DNA of 22,883 nt from a virus: positions 1-22,883 of IMG/VR virus record IMGVR_UViG_3300032665_002541; one strand, given 5' to 3'. Below the pieces are notes generated by a model, which ran no database searches, was not told the origin of the DNA, and saw nothing but the letters and a program-made list of their open reading frames with translations. The translations under genes were made by a program, and so were the position numbers. Positions 22,201-22,883 of this stretch are shown here, piece by piece. Numbering within the stretch: the first letter of the stretch is position 1; every line of letters starts with the position of its first letter.

Positions 22201-22883
22201 ATTCATCGCCCTAAGCAATATATCAATGTTGGGCAGCTTCGCCATGGCATTGGTTGTTTTGATTATTTCTTCCCTGTTTCTTCCTGTAGCCTGTGCTAGT
22301 TCGTTGTAGGAATTTAAAAGATCCTTGCCTGTTTTGACTATGCTGTCATTGCTACGACCAACAAGCTGCCCACTGCTTCGCATCATTTCAATCGTTTGCA
22401 TGAATGAATCGCTTGCTTCCTGCTGTGTCATCATTAAATCTGCACCCAGGTTGGTCTGTTGCAGGAACATGGCATTCAACTTGCTGATCCTATCAACTCC
22501 CAGTGTGGCGGCTGCCGCTCCGTAATTTGTTAATATCTTACCAAATTCTGTAACACTAAGTCCTGCGGCGCTGGCAGCATCAGCCATGCCTTGCATACCA
22601 CCCCTGAATATCAGGCCTGTTGCATAGAGGCTTTCCGTTGTTTTTGTGAGTAGTTCCAGTTTTTCGTAATAAATTCCTAGTTCTGCAACGGTGGCCCCAA
22701 GTCCAGTCACCAACGCTGATACGGTCGGATTCATTTCGGAGAATAGTTTGCCTATCTGACCAACTTGGCTGCCTAGGCTTCCAAACAGCGTTTTGGCATC
22801 GGCGGCCCGTGTTAATGATGCAAGTCCGCTGGATATCTCCAAACCAACATCACGCAATGCTTGGCGATTTAATTTACCGCTCT
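19288..22883 (-). CDS. Large tail tape-measure-like structural protein (5' end outside window)
   Basis: The frame is open from the window edge to TAA at 19288-19290, nearly 1200 residues. A TTG at 22857 is not a convincing start because the frame continues upstream to the edge. The visible N-terminal part is helical (SALVTGLGATVAELGIYYEK, MTQQEASDSFMQTIEMM). A charged helix (RRSKMTDAEIDDEKQRKAEA) is encoded near 21770-21860. A long Ala/Gly-rich hydrophobic stretch is encoded near 20880-21330. The C-terminal part has six degenerate 61-71-residue repeats ending in IIxG-type cores. Size, helicity and hydrophobic core fit a tape-measure-like or internal virion protein. T4 gp29 (590) is much smaller, and this is not its usual place. 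Confidence 0.6.
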   Translation of the reverse strand, partial: SGKLNRQALRDVGLEISSGLASLTRAADAKTLFGSLGSQVGQIGKLFSEMNPTVSALVTGLGATVAELGIYYEKLELLTKTTESLYATGLIFRGGMQGMADAASAAGLSVTEFGKILTNYGAAAATLGVDRISKLNAMFLQQTNLGADLMMTQQEASDSFMQTIEMMRSSGQLVGRSNDSIVKTGKDLLNSYNELAQATGRNREEIIKTTNAMAKLPNIDILLRAMNPEDAAQFNKTLADVSATFGDKVAPELGSMIAQIRLAHGSFGTLPGDMATIITRIGGLGDAFRDASNNIPGAAERMAELLDSPETRQKLAQLANTYPEAAAKLTELSQASRQATETQQRRSKMTDAEIDDEKQRKAEAERALAVNNRVTAAFARFGNAFDKLAVSLSNIILPAVDMVSYAFETLAGFVNKITGVISGGGATGTIAEIVTAAVPTVLAVMYSSKGIGGLMRVGKRLASSGLGALTGAGKALGELPGAATKGMGSMLGGAGKALGGVPKYAGSLLKEIAQGVEAFGSPRVLLGALAIAGLAGDLYLFAKAMKEFNDVSWSSLAKAGVVMVAAGLGMETFATAVAATSAILAANVVDIGIAELLLAGFGAAMIPFAYAMNLAAPAITAFGTAIGTIFASLRGVSWATLLAAGPAIGELTIALSAAAAAAPFIWIGSKVMANAIERIGEGIATAVQNSGPAAINGMVESIGKIAGIDGGALEKTAKGLRMIASVMTFDLPFMNMTADSGAIAEFAKIFKQLGDAKEDIIKGAGTVAALGTINLSSDKMAGIARLTDMFSSYGGAAGGALHNLFNSTIDYGKIINFTNMFALLGNGEEDIIKGSNALRAIGDNDITEDKVKGFKVLSEMFSKGAGNLGGWLYRMFHSEIDPGLVSKFTGMFAALGRGREQIISGAGSLAAMFSIKITSDKVSGLNMLADMFSSTWFGSLFKATVDPDYVAGFVKMFAELAKGEDRIISGSNALQALMDISVSKEKIDSFAQLLDMFSSTGIGKMFKATVDPSYIDGFTKLFEIFGQAKEKIIGGIGTLAALFSININMDKLTAISKLNEMFGDFGNTTRTLKNIDGFVSVFQRFADSENVIIRGVNAINAISDLDLTGINQLHDLNAAIFGSGSPIVVPAASPTPSVAAAIDSATTDYYAKTIGQFDKMIELLTIANANTQKLISVETDGFSSVSSAINNASGTVY
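19500..20690 (-). repeat. Six degenerate 61-71-residue protein repeats
   Basis: Within the large structural protein, a unit recurs with the pattern F..MF..LG.G.E.II.G...L.A, then DK..G...L.DMFSS. The II.G cores are encoded near 20605, 20392, 20178, 19983, 19790 and 19607, giving spacings of about 213, 214, 195, 193 and 183 bases. The units are clearly related but not identical, so this is old duplication. Confidence 0.72.

Noticed and set aside
1-22883. CRISPR array, tRNA genes, attachment sites or insertion sequences
   Set aside because: No regular direct repeats with spacers, no cloverleaf-like segments and no terminal inverted repeats with a transposase were seen on reading both strands.

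Overview
The window looks like part of the genome of a T4-like myovirus (tailed, contractile-tail phage), probably from an uncultivated aquatic source. The case rests on the head block read on the minus strand: portal (gp20), acidic prohead core protein, prohead protease (gp21), scaffold (gp22) and major capsid protein (gp23), in T4 order. T4-type late promoter boxes (TATAAATA and close variants) lie upstream of several of these genes. No tRNA, rRNA, CRISPR or host housekeeping gene is visible. The host cannot be named from the sequence.

Region 1 (1-5439, plus strand) is a tightly packed, mostly overlapping glycan operon. It holds the end of a probable glycosyltransferase, a SDR epimerase/dehydratase, a FkbM-type methyltransferase, a transketolase split over two short genes, a dTDP-glucose 4,6-dehydratase-like enzyme, an unrecognised gene with glycosyltransferase-like context, and a GT4 glycosyltransferase. 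Together they could make and attach a modified sugar, on the virion or on the host envelope.

Region 2 (5434-9182, minus strand) is a compact accessory run. It contains a 2-oxoglutarate/Fe oxygenase, a protein with a ribosome-modulation-factor-like N-terminus, a 538-residue mosaic protein (deaminase-like plus cysteine-protease-like plus basic tail motifs), and a protein with a core like the DUF5591/archaeosine-synthase family. The last two begin with short peptides that end in the T4 prohead-protease motif (L/I-x-E). They may therefore be packaged in the capsid and delivered with the DNA.

Region 3 (9183-10191) holds a free-standing homing endonuclease on the plus strand (zinc finger, NUMOD3-like middle, Vsr/DUF559-like nuclease). 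It has its own late promoter and is separated from the capsid gene by two hairpins.

Region 4 (10192-19231, minus strand) is the head module plus a tail-fibre gene. The portal gene is interrupted by a 513-residue intein carrying an HNH endonuclease. Region 5 (19288 to the window edge, minus strand) is one very large, Ala-rich, repeat-bearing structural protein whose start lies outside the window; it is probably tape-measure-like.

The most interesting points are the portal intein with a cysteine in place of the usual penultimate histidine, two different homing nucleases targeting or flanking head genes, and the cluster of candidate capsid-packaged effector proteins.
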